From Draconibacterium orientale (lineage in GTDB: Bacteria > Bacteroidota > Bacteroidia > Bacteroidales > Prolixibacteraceae): 64,000 nt of DNA. This document shows, in pieces, positions 51,955 to 63,405 of this stretch. A program made the translations under genes and the position numbers. The notes beneath the pieces are model-generated. The model did no database searches. It worked only from the letters and a program-made list of their open reading frames with translations, and was not told where the DNA came from. How positions within the stretch are numbered: position 1 is the stretch's first letter; each line of letters starts with the position of its first letter. The DNA is taken from positions 3,326,001 to 3,390,000 of the forward strand of contig NZ_CP007451.1 of NCBI RefSeq assembly GCF_000626635.1, written 5' to 3'.

Positions 51955-54526
51955 AAAACAAAACCCAAGCCACAACAAGGAAAGCTGCGACTCGGGTTCT
52001 AAACACAACATCAAAATATTTTCGTTAGAAGTATCTTGGCGATACCACTTCTTCTTTCTTAAATCTTAGTTCGTACGATATCATTACTTCGTGTGTTCCG
52101 TTGCTGTAATGTTTCATATTGTTGGTTGTAAAATCGATGGCATACCCAACACGTAATTTCTGGTCGAATATCCATTGGGCAATAAACCCGTAAGAAGATC
52201 CGGTACGATACATCGCTCCGAGCCAGAATTTCTCCTTAATAAGGAAGTTTCCGGTAAGGTCGAACTGAAGCGGTGTACCTGTTTCAGAGGTAAACGATGC
52301 TTTGGTAAACATGGTCGGTTTGAATTTTACATTTTCGCCCATATCAAAAACGGCACCGGCAATCAGGAAATAGTGACGTAATTCACCATCAACCGAAAAG
52401 CTTTCCATATCGTTTTCAAAGGTAGTGCTTACCAGTTTCGGAACAGAAAGACCCACATAGGCTCTTTTGCTGTATAAAAAGGCACCCACACCAAAGTTTG
52501 GTTTGAATGCATTTTTTATTTCGCCTGCAAAATTCGGATCGCCCGGGTCTAGAATGGTGTACGCTGCTAAATTGTTCGAATAATTGGTAAAACCACCTTT
52601 AAGTCCCAGCCTCAGATTTGTTTTCTCGCTAACAGGAACCAGGTACGAATAATCGGCAAAAACATAAAAACGTTTTTCCAATCCGGTTTTATCGTTAAGT
52701 ACATTTAAGCCCAGTGCCACACGTTCATTTTTTAGCGGAGCCTGTATGGAAAAGGTATAAGTTGTAGGAGCACCGTCCCAACCGGTCCACTGATGACGTC
52801 CGAGTGCCATGAACCCTACCGATTCCCATGTACCGGCATAAGCCGGGTTAATGGTTTGTGTATTGAACATGTATTGAGTAAACATGGGGTCCTGTTGTGC
52901 ATTTGACGTAAATGCTGCTACTACTATTGCCAGAATCCCTAAACCTTTGATTATATTTAATTTTGCTTTCATCATTTTAAATTTTTTCAGATTGGACATT
53001 CATTAATTAATCAATTAATTATTTAGGAATACGAATCCGGTAATAGGTTCTCTGCTTCCATCGTTAAAGTACAGTATGTAGTAGTAGGTTGCTGTTGGCA
53101 ACTGGTTGTCACCAAGCTGCATATCGTGCATCGAACTTCCGTCCCACCATGCATCTACATCTCCCCAGTAGCTTTCATTTCCGTAGCGTTCCTGCTCGTA
53201 AACCAGGTTACCCCATCGGTTAAAGATTTCTATTCTGGCATCATTGAAATCGTCACCCAATACTCTTTCGTCGCTGCCGCCCTGATCGCCAGTACAATAA
53301 ATCATTATTTTGAAATAATCGTTGTAACCATCCTGGTTTGGCGAAAAGGCGTTTGGAATAACCGGTTCACCACAAGCAAACTGCTCAGGTGGCGTTCTGT
53401 CATCCACTGCATCTCTCCAGTCGCGTACACCATCAGCATCTGTATCCTGCAAGTAGGCATTAGAACCGATCGCATTTTGTCCACGTGTCCATCCTTCGGT
53501 AGTGGTGTTGTAAGTATCGTAAGCATCGTCGAGTCCATCACCGTCAGCATCGCTGCCAATGAAGCTTACATCTGCTATCGAATCATTCGGGAATTCATCC
53601 CAACCTTCAACGTTGTCGTCTTCACCTTCGCTATCGGTATCAGTGTCTAAGTAATCCGGAGTCCCGTCTAAGTCCATATCCCATGGTTCGTAAGTAATAC
53701 CGTTGCTGGTAGGATCGTAGGCGTCATCCCATCCATCTCCGTTTGAGTCAATTCCCAGCGGAAGGATGTAGTCGTATTCTCCATCTTCAGCAATTGTTGA
53801 TTGCCACTCAATGTTGTCAACAATACCGTCATTATCCGAGTCAATGTCCAATCGGTCAACAATACCGTCTCCGTCAGAATCAAGCGATGTTTGATCCAGA
53901 GCATTTTCCTCTTCGATAATATCCAGGATTCCATCATCGTCGTCGTCGATATCATCATTGTTAGGTACGCCGTCGCAATCGGTATCCAGAAGGACAACAA
54001 TTGTAACTTCAGCAGTGTCGCAGTTTTCGGTATTAACGGTATGGCATACTGAGTAAGTGAAAGTAATAACAGCTTCAGTTGGTTCTTCATTCACATAAAT
54101 TAAATTACCATCTGTAGCGCTTACTCCGTTTGGCAAATCGGTAAGAATAGTAAAGCTTACATTTTCGCGGGTAAACCCTTCATCGTTGGCAAACAAATCA
54201 AGCTCTCCGGAAACTGTTTCACCCGGACAGTAAATCAAAGTCAGAATATCATCGTTTGCTTTGAATGGATCGAAGCCACAATCAGCATCACCTTCTTCAA
54301 CAGTAACAGTGGCTGTACAAGTTGCTTCGTTTCCACATTCATCGATTGCAGTTAATGTAACCTGGTTTTCACCAACGTTATCGCAGTTGAAAGTTTCCTG
54401 GCTGATAAACATGGTGTCGATAGTTCCACAATTGTCAGTTGCTCCGCCGTTGATATCATCAACAGTTATGGTTGCAACACCGTTTGCATCCAGTTGAACC
54501 GTAATATCGTTGCAGGTAACTTCCGG
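51955..54526 (-). repeat. 2.57-kb repeat copy D (PorP + cargo C-terminal half)
   Basis: Fourth copy, minus strand, 2572 bp (four A instead of five at its outer end). It forms with copy C a palindrome centred at 51954. The first 67 bases (51955-52021) match the 3' end of bfd and its downstream bases at 39228-39294. Confidence 0.92.
52025..52999 (-). CDS. PorP/SprF-like T9SS outer-membrane protein, copy D
   Basis: The 324 residues are identical to copies A-C. It follows the disrupted D-type cargo gene by 15 bp on the minus strand. If the cargo is truly broken, this gene may be polar-affected, but its own frame is intact. Confidence 0.87.
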   Translation of the reverse strand: MSNLKKFKMMKAKLNIIKGLGILAIVVAAFTSNAQQDPMFTQYMFNTQTINPAYAGTWESVGFMALGRHQWTGWDGAPTTYTFSIQAPLKNERVALGLNVLNDKTGLEKRFYVFADYSYLVPVSEKTNLRLGLKGGFTNYSNNLAAYTILDPGDPNFAGEIKNAFKPNFGVGAFLYSKRAYVGLSVPKLVSTTFENDMESFSVDGELRHYFLIAGAVFDMGENVKFKPTMFTKASFTSETGTPLQFDLTGNFLIKEKFWLGAMYRTGSSYGFIAQWIFDQKLRVGYAIDFTTNNMKHYSNGTHEVMISYELRFKKEEVVSPRYF

Positions 54527-56446
54527 AGCAGTGTTGTCAGAAACGATCACTATCTGCGTAAATGAAGTTTCATTACCACAGAGCTGTGTTGTCCTGAATA
54601 GAATAGCTTGCAGAAGTGGTACTTTCATTTCCGCACGCATCTATCGCTGTAAATATAACGGTTATTGCTCCACCATCACATTGTACATTTTCGTTTTCAC
54701 CATAGTTGTGTCTCCATGTTACACCACCACAATTATCTGTTGCAGTTGCTCCTGCGTGGTTCTCTAACCAATCACTTAATTTGTTTGCAGGGTCTATTCC
54801 GCATTCTATGTTAATGTTGGTTAAGTTGGTGTTGTCTATAAAAGGGGGAACATTGTCACCACCAGCGTAGGTAATATTGATTTCCTCTGCGAAGTTTTCG
54901 CAGTTATCCTGAATGGTGTAGTTGTAAGTTACACTCCAGTTGCAGTCAGTGTCTTCGTCACCAAGTCCACCAGTTTTAGTAACCGTTACCTCGCCACAGT
55001 CATCGTTGAACAATTCAGCAATTTCATATTCAGTAGGACCTGTTGGAAGATCTGAAACGCATCCGATGATGTCTGTTTTGCCAATAGGAATAATTGCACT
55101 TGTTATTAAAGATGGAGGATCCTGGTCATAACCAGAGTAAGTCATCTGTGTACAATTTTTTGATTAGTTAATTCGTTAGAACAATTATCAAATACTCTAA
55201 ATGTATATGTCACCTCCCAAGAGCAGTTAGTTCCTGTTATAGAGGTATTTGTTAATTCAGCAGTAACTCCTCCAGGGTCAGAGTAATTTGAAGCAACCGC
55301 AATTGGATCAAAATCTGGAGTACCAATTGGTGGAGTAAATTCATCTATATAGCAAGCATTAATTCCAGTGGTACCATCTGGAGCCGTTCCGGTCGGAGCT
55401 TCTCCATCACCAGGCGCTATATCAAAAGTTCCTTCAAAAGAACAACCATTAGCATCAATAATCGTGTAAGTTTGTCCATCTCCAACAGGTACTCCTGAAA
55501 AAATACCAGTGTTATTTGATGTTCCATCAGATGTTAATGTATATTCTAAGGGTGGGGTTCCACCGTTACCATCAATATCAATTGTTGCAGTCCCTCCAGA
55601 GCAACTAATGGGTGTAGTTACAGAATAGCTGGCACTAATAGCATCTGGTTCACCGAGGTTTAAGGTACCACCATCAGAATGTCCATCAGAATCGCTGGCC
55701 GTCCATGTGTAGCTTCCAGCGCCAACATTGTTAAAAATAGCAGGAGAGGAGTTTATAGTTGAGCCATTAAAAGTAACACTATAAGGGCCTGTTCCTCCAC
55801 TTACTAAAAATTCTACAGAGGTAGTTTCTCCATTACAATTTATTGCTTCATAGGTAGGTACCACAATAAATGGACCTTGTGCAATAATATCTGGTATTTC
55901 AGCATTACAAGCAGAGTAGTTTCCTACAATGCAGGTAGGCATGCCGTCATTGTCATTATCCCAGCCAACAACCGTATTTTCAATACCAACCAAACTACTT
56001 ATCTCTCCACTGACAATATAATTAGGTATTGGTTGATATATCCGATGAACACTTGTTCCTAATGGAATTTCACCCGCTGCAAAAGCCTGAATAAAGGTTG
56101 ATCCTTTAGTACCATCATTCTTGTAAACTACTAAATCAAATTGGGCAAATAAGTCATATTTTTTCCCATTTCTATTGACTTTAATGAAAACATAAGCGTC
56201 ACCATCAGGTAGAGTTCCGATATTGGCATCTGTAATTTCAGTTCCATCATAAAGGCCAATGTATGCTCCAATCACGTCTGCTGAATTTGAGGTGCAATTT
56301 GCGTTTGGATCAGCAGGTTCGCATGCAGTACTTGGATTTAAATCGACATAGTCTTGAGCGTGCACTTGAAAGGCTCCTAAAAACAAAAACACCAACCCCA
56401 GTAGCAGGTTTCGCGTAAAAATTTGATTGGGTAAAAACGTCTTCAT
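53015..56446 (-). pseudogene. D-type T9SS type-B cargo gene, broken into three frames
   Basis: It begins at 56446 with a signal peptide (LLLGLVFLFLGAFQVHAQ), then a calcium-rich N-terminus unlike that of copy C. Frame 1 ends at 55142 (frameshift near A6 on the minus strand, bases 55156-55161), frame 2 is 55145-54573, frame 3 is 54640-53015. Frames 1 and 2 overlap as ATGA. Frame 2 carries an HYR module clearly paralogous to that of the intact gene (IECGIDPANKLSDWL against IECGIDQVNKLSDWL). At frame 2/3 (around 54590) about 60-80 residues of a repeat module appear missing (QDNTA joined to LCGNETSF). It could be a real pseudogene or poor consensus next to the large repeat. Confidence 0.8.
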
Positions 56447-57106
56447 ATCGGTAGATTTAATTTGTTATTACATCAATTACCGCATAGGAAGATTCATCAA
56501 ACAATAAAGCAAAGCTTTATCATATTGCGTGTTGTGTTTCTATTCAAAAAAAAAAGTTTGATGTGAAATTTTTGGAAAGTGTCTATAACCCCTTATTTTC
56601 TACCTTCTTTAAATTTCAGAATCAATAAATTACTTATGCAAATTATGACTTAATATAATAAAAAGCAAATTTTAATTTGTGATTTGTTTTGTCCATATCT
56701 CTATTTAAATAATGTTTAGTACGTTTGACTAATCACTATGCAAATGATATGCCTTTGTTGTTAAGTATCACATTGTGAGCGGTATAGAGTTTTTGCGATG
56801 TTGTGGTATTTGTCCCCTGCTGGGACGAAACTCCCAGTAAAGCAAAAAAGTACATGTAAGTATTTTTATTTTAAATCCTCGGTAGGGGTGTAATTATGAC
56901 AACAGATTTGCAATAATATTAGTTTTATAATAAAGATCTGATAGCTTGTTTTGGGCAGGGCATCGTGAGTGATACCGAAAAATGATATTATGTTGTAGTT
57001 TATTGCAGAAACAATGTAGTTTTTATTCTTACTAAGAGGATTTTAGTCAGATAAAAATAATCATTATATATTTACAGGGCTTGTGAAATTATTAAAATCT
57101 AAACCG
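56447..57106. other. Intergenic region between the D cargo gene and fucosidase operon
   Basis: Contains the inverted copy of the shared upstream block at about 56545-56660 and an A-rich tract (56549-56558). Otherwise AT-rich, with no credible gene, and probably carrying the promoter of the GH29 genes on the plus strand. Confidence 0.55.
56545..56660 (-). promoter_or_regulatory. Upstream block shared by the two cargo operons (copy 2)
   Basis: On the minus strand it matches about 44835-44945, including AATTTATTGATTCTGAA and AATTTCACATCAAACTTT, with a few differences. This supports common ancestry of the C and D operons including their promoters. Confidence 0.6.
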
Positions 57107-59191
57107 ATGACCAACAGATTATTTTATCTATTTGTTTTGTTAATAGCTGTTTCATGCAGTAATGTTACTCCACCAGAACCCGTGTTACCTGTGCCTTCTG
57201 AAAGGCAACTGGCCTGGAACGACATGGAATATTATGCGTTTGTTCATTTTAATATGAATACCTTTTCCGATATGGAGTGGGGATTTGGTGACGAAGATCC
57301 CGATTTGTTTAATCCAACCGAACTGGATTGCCGCCAGTGGGCACGGATTTGTAAAGAGGCTGGCATGAAAGGAATTATTCTTACTGCCAAACACCACGAC
57401 GGTTTTTGTTTGTGGCCAACAGCTACAACTGAACATTCGGTAAAAAACTCCTCGTGGAAAAACGGGGAAGGAGATGTGGTAAGTGAACTGGCAGATGCCT
57501 GTAAAGAATATGATTTAAAATTGGGGCTTTACCTGTCGCCCTGGGATCGCAATAACCCGGAATACGGAAATGAGAAGTACATTGAAATATTCAGAGCGCA
57601 GTTGCGTGAGTTGATGACCAACTACGGCGATGTTTTTGAAGTTTGGTTTGATGGAGCCAACGGGGGAACCGGTTATTACGGAGGCGCCAATGAAGAACGT
57701 AGGGTGGATAAGCTTACTTATTACGACTGGGAGAATACCTACAAGATTATTCGCGAGCTGCAACCGGAGGCCGTAATTTTCTCTGATGCAGGCCCGGACG
57801 TAAGATGGGTGGGTAATGAACATGGATATGCTTATCCAACCACCTGGTCGAACTTATTACGCGACGAGATATACGGAGGAATGCCAGAATATTCAAACAA
57901 ATACAGCAGGGGGCAGGAAAACGGAACACATTGGGTGCCGGCAGAGGTAGATGTGTCTATCCGTCCCGGTTGGTATTATCATAAATACGAAGATCACAAA
58001 GTAAAAACTTTGCCACAGCTGCTCGATATATATTATAATAGTATAGGCAGGAATGGATCGTTACTCATTAATTTCCCGGTTGACACTCGCGGTTTGATTC
58101 ACGAAAAAGATGAAGAACAGATCTTAAAACTGGCCGAAGCAGTTAAAGCCGATTTTGCCGTTGATCTTGCTGCCGGTAAAAAGGCAGAAGCTACAAATGT
58201 GCGAGGTAACTCAAAAAAGTATAAAGCATCCAATGTAACCGACGACGATCCGGATACCTACTGGTCAACCGACGATGGAGTTATTCAGGCTTCTGTCACT
58301 ATTGATTTTGGTGAAGAAACTACATTTAACCGTTTCGTGGTTCAGGAAGACATTCGTTTGGGACAACGCGTAAAAGCATTTTCAGTTGAGGCATATAGTA
58401 ATAATAAGTGGGAAGAAATCGATTCTCAAACTACAATCGGCCGAAAACGTATTTTACGATTACCGGAAACTACTGCCTCGAAAGTGAGATTTACAGTACA
58501 AGATTCAAAAGCGTGTCCGGTAATCACCAAAATCGGAATCTATCGTGCGCCAAAAGTTATCATCGAACCAAAAATCTCAAGGACAAAAGATGGTATTATT
58601 AATATAGAAGCTTTTGATAGTGGACTTGATATATACTATACCGTTGATGGAAGCAATCCTGATGTCAATTCTTTAAAATATACAGCACCATTCAACTGGG
58701 CTCAGAAAGCAATAGTAAAAGCCATTGTGGTTGATCCGAATGAAAACAGAACGAGTACCGTTTCTGTAGCTGAGTTTGACATTCCAAAAACCTTATGGAA
58801 AGTGGTTGGGAAATATAAAGACGATGAAAAGGCGAACCTTATTTTCGATGGAAATGAAAACACCGCTTTTACAGTTGACGAATCGGCGCCGGTTGATTTT
58901 GTTTTCGACCTTGGAGAAAGTCTGAAGATTGCCGGTTTTAAATACCTGCCCGATCAACAGCGTTTTGATCCGGGTATTATATTCAATTACAAACTGTATT
59001 TAAGTTCCGATGGGAAAAACTGGAAACAGCCGGTTGCCAAAGGCGAATTTTCCAATATTCGAAACAGTCCGGTTTGGCAAACAAATAGTTTTTCTCCGGT
59101 AAATGCCCGCTATATTAAATTCACTGCTTTGTCGCCGGCCGAAGAAAATGGCAAAGTTGGTATTGCCGAATTTGAAATCATTACACAATAA
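57107..59191 (+). CDS. GH29 alpha-L-fucosidase lipoprotein with C-terminal carbohydrate-binding module
   Basis: About 694 residues from the Met at 57107 (MTNRLFYLFVLLIAVSC, a lipoprotein signal); the frame opens 24 bases further upstream. The GH29 catalytic domain is recognised from YYAFVHFNMNTFSDMEWGFG, KGIILTAKHHDGFCLWPT and YGDVFEVWFDGANGG, with the nucleophile Asp in WFDGA. After about residue 380 comes a segment resembling a discoidin (F5/8 type C) fold with DDDPDTYWSTDD, then a chitobiase-like C-terminal region and a second discoidin-like part. It removes terminal alpha-fucose from glycans. The following GH29 starts 22 bp later. Confidence 0.88.
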   Translation: MTNRLFYLFVLLIAVSCSNVTPPEPVLPVPSERQLAWNDMEYYAFVHFNMNTFSDMEWGFGDEDPDLFNPTELDCRQWARICKEAGMKGIILTAKHHDGFCLWPTATTEHSVKNSSWKNGEGDVVSELADACKEYDLKLGLYLSPWDRNNPEYGNEKYIEIFRAQLRELMTNYGDVFEVWFDGANGGTGYYGGANEERRVDKLTYYDWENTYKIIRELQPEAVIFSDAGPDVRWVGNEHGYAYPTTWSNLLRDEIYGGMPEYSNKYSRGQENGTHWVPAEVDVSIRPGWYYHKYEDHKVKTLPQLLDIYYNSIGRNGSLLINFPVDTRGLIHEKDEEQILKLAEAVKADFAVDLAAGKKAEATNVRGNSKKYKASNVTDDDPDTYWSTDDGVIQASVTIDFGEETTFNRFVVQEDIRLGQRVKAFSVEAYSNNKWEEIDSQTTIGRKRILRLPETTASKVRFTVQDSKACPVITKIGIYRAPKVIIEPKISRTKDGIINIEAFDSGLDIYYTVDGSNPDVNSLKYTAPFNWAQKAIVKAIVVDPNENRTSTVSVAEFDIPKTLWKVVGKYKDDEKANLIFDGNENTAFTVDESAPVDFVFDLGESLKIAGFKYLPDQQRFDPGIIFNYKLYLSSDGKNWKQPVAKGEFSNIRNSPVWQTNSFSPVNARYIKFTALSPAEENGKVGIAEFEIITQ

Positions 59192-59212
59192 TAAATACCT
59201 AAATTTATTGAT

Positions 59213-60580
59213 ATGAAACGAGCACTTTTGGTATTATTAATAATAGTGGTTGTAAATCAGCTGTCATTTTCGCAAAAGAAAATTTGGGACGAAACTGCGG
59301 AGCAAAAAACCGAGCGGATGAAGTGGTGGACCGATGCACGCTTCGGAATGTTTATCCACTGGGGATTGTATGCGCAGGCAGCGCGGCACGAATGGGTGAA
59401 GAAAAACGAGCGAATTTCGGATGAAGATTATCAGAAATACTTCGAAATTTTTAACCCCGATCTTTTTGATCCGGCGGAATGGGCAAAAAAGGCCAAAGCT
59501 GCCGGAATGAAATATGCCGTAATTACAACAAAGCATCACGAAGGCTTTAACATGTTTGCATCAGATTACACCGATTATAATGTAATGAACACACCCTACG
59601 GGAAAGACATTATAAAACAATGGGTGGATGCTTTTCGCGCTGAAGGTCTTGGAGTGGGATTTTATTATTCGTTAATCGACTGGCACCATCCGGAATATAC
59701 CATCGATCGGGTTCATCCGCAAAGTGCAAGTACAAATGAGGAGTACGATGAACTGAATAAAGGTCGTGATATGAATGTATATCGTAAATATCTGAAAAAC
59801 CAGGTTCGAGAGATTCTTACCAATTATGGGAAGATCGATATTCTTTGGTTGGATTATTCGTTTCCCGGAGAGTTTGGAAAGGGAAGAGACGATTGGGGGG
59901 CGGTAGATTTGATGAAAATGGTTCGTGACCTGCAGCCCGGAATAATAGTAAACGACCGTGCCGATTTGAAAGATTATCAGGGCGGCTGGGATTTTACAAC
60001 ACCCGAGCAGTTTAAGGTGAATGCCTGGCCTGAAGAGAATGGTGTAAGGATTCCCTGGGAAACCTGTCAGACTTTCTCCGGCTCGTGGGGCTACTACCGC
60101 GACGAACTTACCTGGAAAGACAATAAACAGTTACTGACATTATTAATAGAGACGGTGAGTAAAGGAGGCAACCTGTTATTAAATGTTGGGCCAACCGCCC
60201 GCGGGACTTTTGATTATAGGGCCGATAATGCACTTGCCGAAATGGGAGAGTGGATGAAATACAATAGCAGGTCGATATATAATTGTACCCAGGCACCCGA
60301 CGACTTTGAGGCACCAGATAACACTATATTAACGTACAATCCGGAAACAAACCGGCTGTATGTGCACTTGTTAGACTACCCGTTGCAGAATTTCCTGATG
60401 CGCGGTTATGCCGATAAAGTGAAATATGCGCAGTTCCTGCACGATGCATCCGAGATTAAAATCGGTAAGCCCCACGGATATTGGGTAGAACAGAAGCATG
60501 CCGAAAACGATATCAATTTACTATTGCCGGTAAACAAGCCGAATGTTGAAATACCGGTAATCGAACTTTTTTTGAAATAG
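59213..60580 (+). CDS. GH29 alpha-L-fucosidase, secreted
   Basis: A 455-residue enzyme with a signal peptide (LLVLLIIVVVNQLSFSQ). Typical GH29-A wording is present: RFGMFIHWGLYAQAARHEW, AGMKYAVITTKHHEGFN, FYYSLIDWHHPEY, and the nucleophile Asp in KIDILWLDYSFPG, with TPEQFKVNAWP following. It differs from its neighbour in having no carbohydrate-binding modules, so the two likely act on different fucosides. It ends the pair; a terminator follows at 60606. Confidence 0.92.
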   Translation: MKRALLVLLIIVVVNQLSFSQKKIWDETAEQKTERMKWWTDARFGMFIHWGLYAQAARHEWVKKNERISDEDYQKYFEIFNPDLFDPAEWAKKAKAAGMKYAVITTKHHEGFNMFASDYTDYNVMNTPYGKDIIKQWVDAFRAEGLGVGFYYSLIDWHHPEYTIDRVHPQSASTNEEYDELNKGRDMNVYRKYLKNQVREILTNYGKIDILWLDYSFPGEFGKGRDDWGAVDLMKMVRDLQPGIIVNDRADLKDYQGGWDFTTPEQFKVNAWPEENGVRIPWETCQTFSGSWGYYRDELTWKDNKQLLTLLIETVSKGGNLLLNVGPTARGTFDYRADNALAEMGEWMKYNSRSIYNCTQAPDDFEAPDNTILTYNPETNRLYVHLLDYPLQNFLMRGYADKVKYAQFLHDASEIKIGKPHGYWVEQKHAENDINLLLPVNKPNVEIPVIELFLK

Positions 60581-60605
60581 CATCATTGTTTTTTTAGGAT
60601 AGGCA

Positions 60606-60636
60606 GGCCCCGGAGTTACTTTTCGGGGCTTTTTTG
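60606..60636 (+). terminator. Terminator after the fucosidase pair
   Basis: CCCCG, a loop, CGGGG, then CTTTTTTG. It closes the GH29 operon before the rRNA promoters. Confidence 0.8.
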
Positions 60637-60808
60637 TTCCAGGGGAAAGGATAGTTTCATCTCTATAATTTAATGCGAGAAATGTAACCCTATTGGGTTC
60701 TTCTCGTATTAATCAATCGGTCTGCTTATTTTTGAGAATAGATGGAGTCTGGCTTTCAGTTGATTAGAAAAAAGGAGCAAAAAAAGATGTCTAAAAAGGG
60801 CGTGAAAG

Positions 60809-60839
60809 TTTGGAAGTATAAAAACCTTGCTTACTTTTG
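60809..60839 (+). promoter_or_regulatory. rRNA promoter P1
   Basis: TTTG (60809-60812), 19 bp, TACTTTTG (60832-60839): exact Bacteroidota -33/-7 spacing. It is followed by GCCGCTTTGAGAG. Confidence 0.85.
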
Positions 60840-60983
60840 CAGCCGCTTTGAGAGAAGCGATGTTCATAGAAAGAATGGGATTAGGAACGGCAGAGGATGA
60901 GCCGGGAGTCGGGCAAAAGAGATAGTTCTTTAAGCCGGCATACGGTTCGAAAAAAAAAGTTTAGAAAAAAAAGTCAAAAAGTA

Positions 60984-61014
60984 TTTGGCAGCTTAATAAA
61001 CTTACTTATCTTTG
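60984..61014 (+). promoter_or_regulatory. rRNA promoter P2
   Basis: TTTG (60984-60987), 19 bp, TATCTTTG (61007-61014). It is followed by GCCGCTTTGAAAAC, similar to the P1 start region. Confidence 0.85.
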
Positions 61015-61157
61015 CAGCCGCTTTGAAAACAAAGCAACGTTCAAGTGACAAGTTGATGGTAAGAAACGAGTAGTTGAAAGGCTGGTGGAACGGCACGGAA
61101 GACTGTGCAGAACCAGAGAAACATTAGAAATAAAGTTTCAAAAAAAGCGAAAAAAGT

Positions 61158-61188
61158 TTTGGAGGTTTTGAAAAAGTAATTACCTTTG
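61158..61188 (+). promoter_or_regulatory. rRNA promoter P3
   Basis: TTTG (61158-61161), 19 bp, TACCTTTG (61181-61188). It is followed by TCGCCCCGTTAAAAGG and is the promoter nearest to the 16S gene. Confidence 0.8.
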
Positions 61189-61426
61189 TCGCCCCGTTAA
61201 AAGGGAAACGAGTTCTGGCTGAGACGAGAGATTTTGAGAGAAGAGAGGCCAGAGAAAAAATAGTAGAAAAGTAGATGGCCGGCATTAAGAGGTAAAACGA
61301 GAGTGCTGGTTTTTTTACGCAAGTTCTTTAAAATTTTGAAGCACAAAAAAGCAAGGTTATTTAAAACAACTTTGTTGATTTCTGAGAGACAAGTAAACCT
61401 GGAGCGAAAGATATTAAACTTTTTAT

Positions 61427-62952
<1,526 letters not shown>

Positions 62953-63107
62953 CTGGAGCACAGGTTTAAGGAGTTTCTGTGACGAGATTGACAAAAGTTG
63001 TCCTTGCTTTTTTTAAAATATTACTGATAGAGTTCAAAGTTTAAAGTTCAAAGTTCAAAGAATTGTAACTCGAAACTTTAAACTCGAAACACGGAACTCT
63101 ATGATAG

Positions 63108-63181
63108 AGTCCCGTAGCTCAGCTGGTTAGAGTACTACACTGATAATGTAGGGGTCCCCAGTTCAAGTCTGGGCGGGACTA
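63108..63181 (+). tRNA. tRNA-Ile (anticodon GAT)
   Basis: Acceptor AGTCCCG pairs with CGGGACT, discriminator A; anticodon stem CTACA/TGTAG with loop CTGATAA, anticodon GAT. It lies in the 16S-23S spacer, as is usual. Confidence 0.95.
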
Positions 63182-63266
63182 CGAAAGTAGTGAAGAGTTC
63201 AAGGTTCAAAGTTCAGAGTAAAACCACTCGGAACACTGAACACTAAACTCGGAACTTACAGACTTC

Positions 63267-63340
63267 GGGGGATTAGCTCAGTTGGCTAGAGCGCTAGATT
63301 TGCATTCTAGAGGTCAAGGGTTCGACTCCCTTATTCTCCA
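63267..63340 (+). tRNA. tRNA-Ala (anticodon TGC)
   Basis: Acceptor GGGGGAT pairs with ATTCTCC, discriminator A; anticodon stem CTAGA/TCTAG around loop TTTGCAT, anticodon TGC. CCA is not encoded. Confidence 0.95.
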
Positions 63341-63405
63341 CAAGAGACTGAAAAGGTCGGAAAAAGTCCACAAACGCGTGGCAGGTTCAAGTAATATTGA
63401 ATAAA

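Noticed and set aside
60670..60760. A fourth possible rRNA promoter before P1 (TATTTTTG near 60727)
   Set aside because: There is no TTTG at a 19-bp distance, so I do not count it as a promoter.
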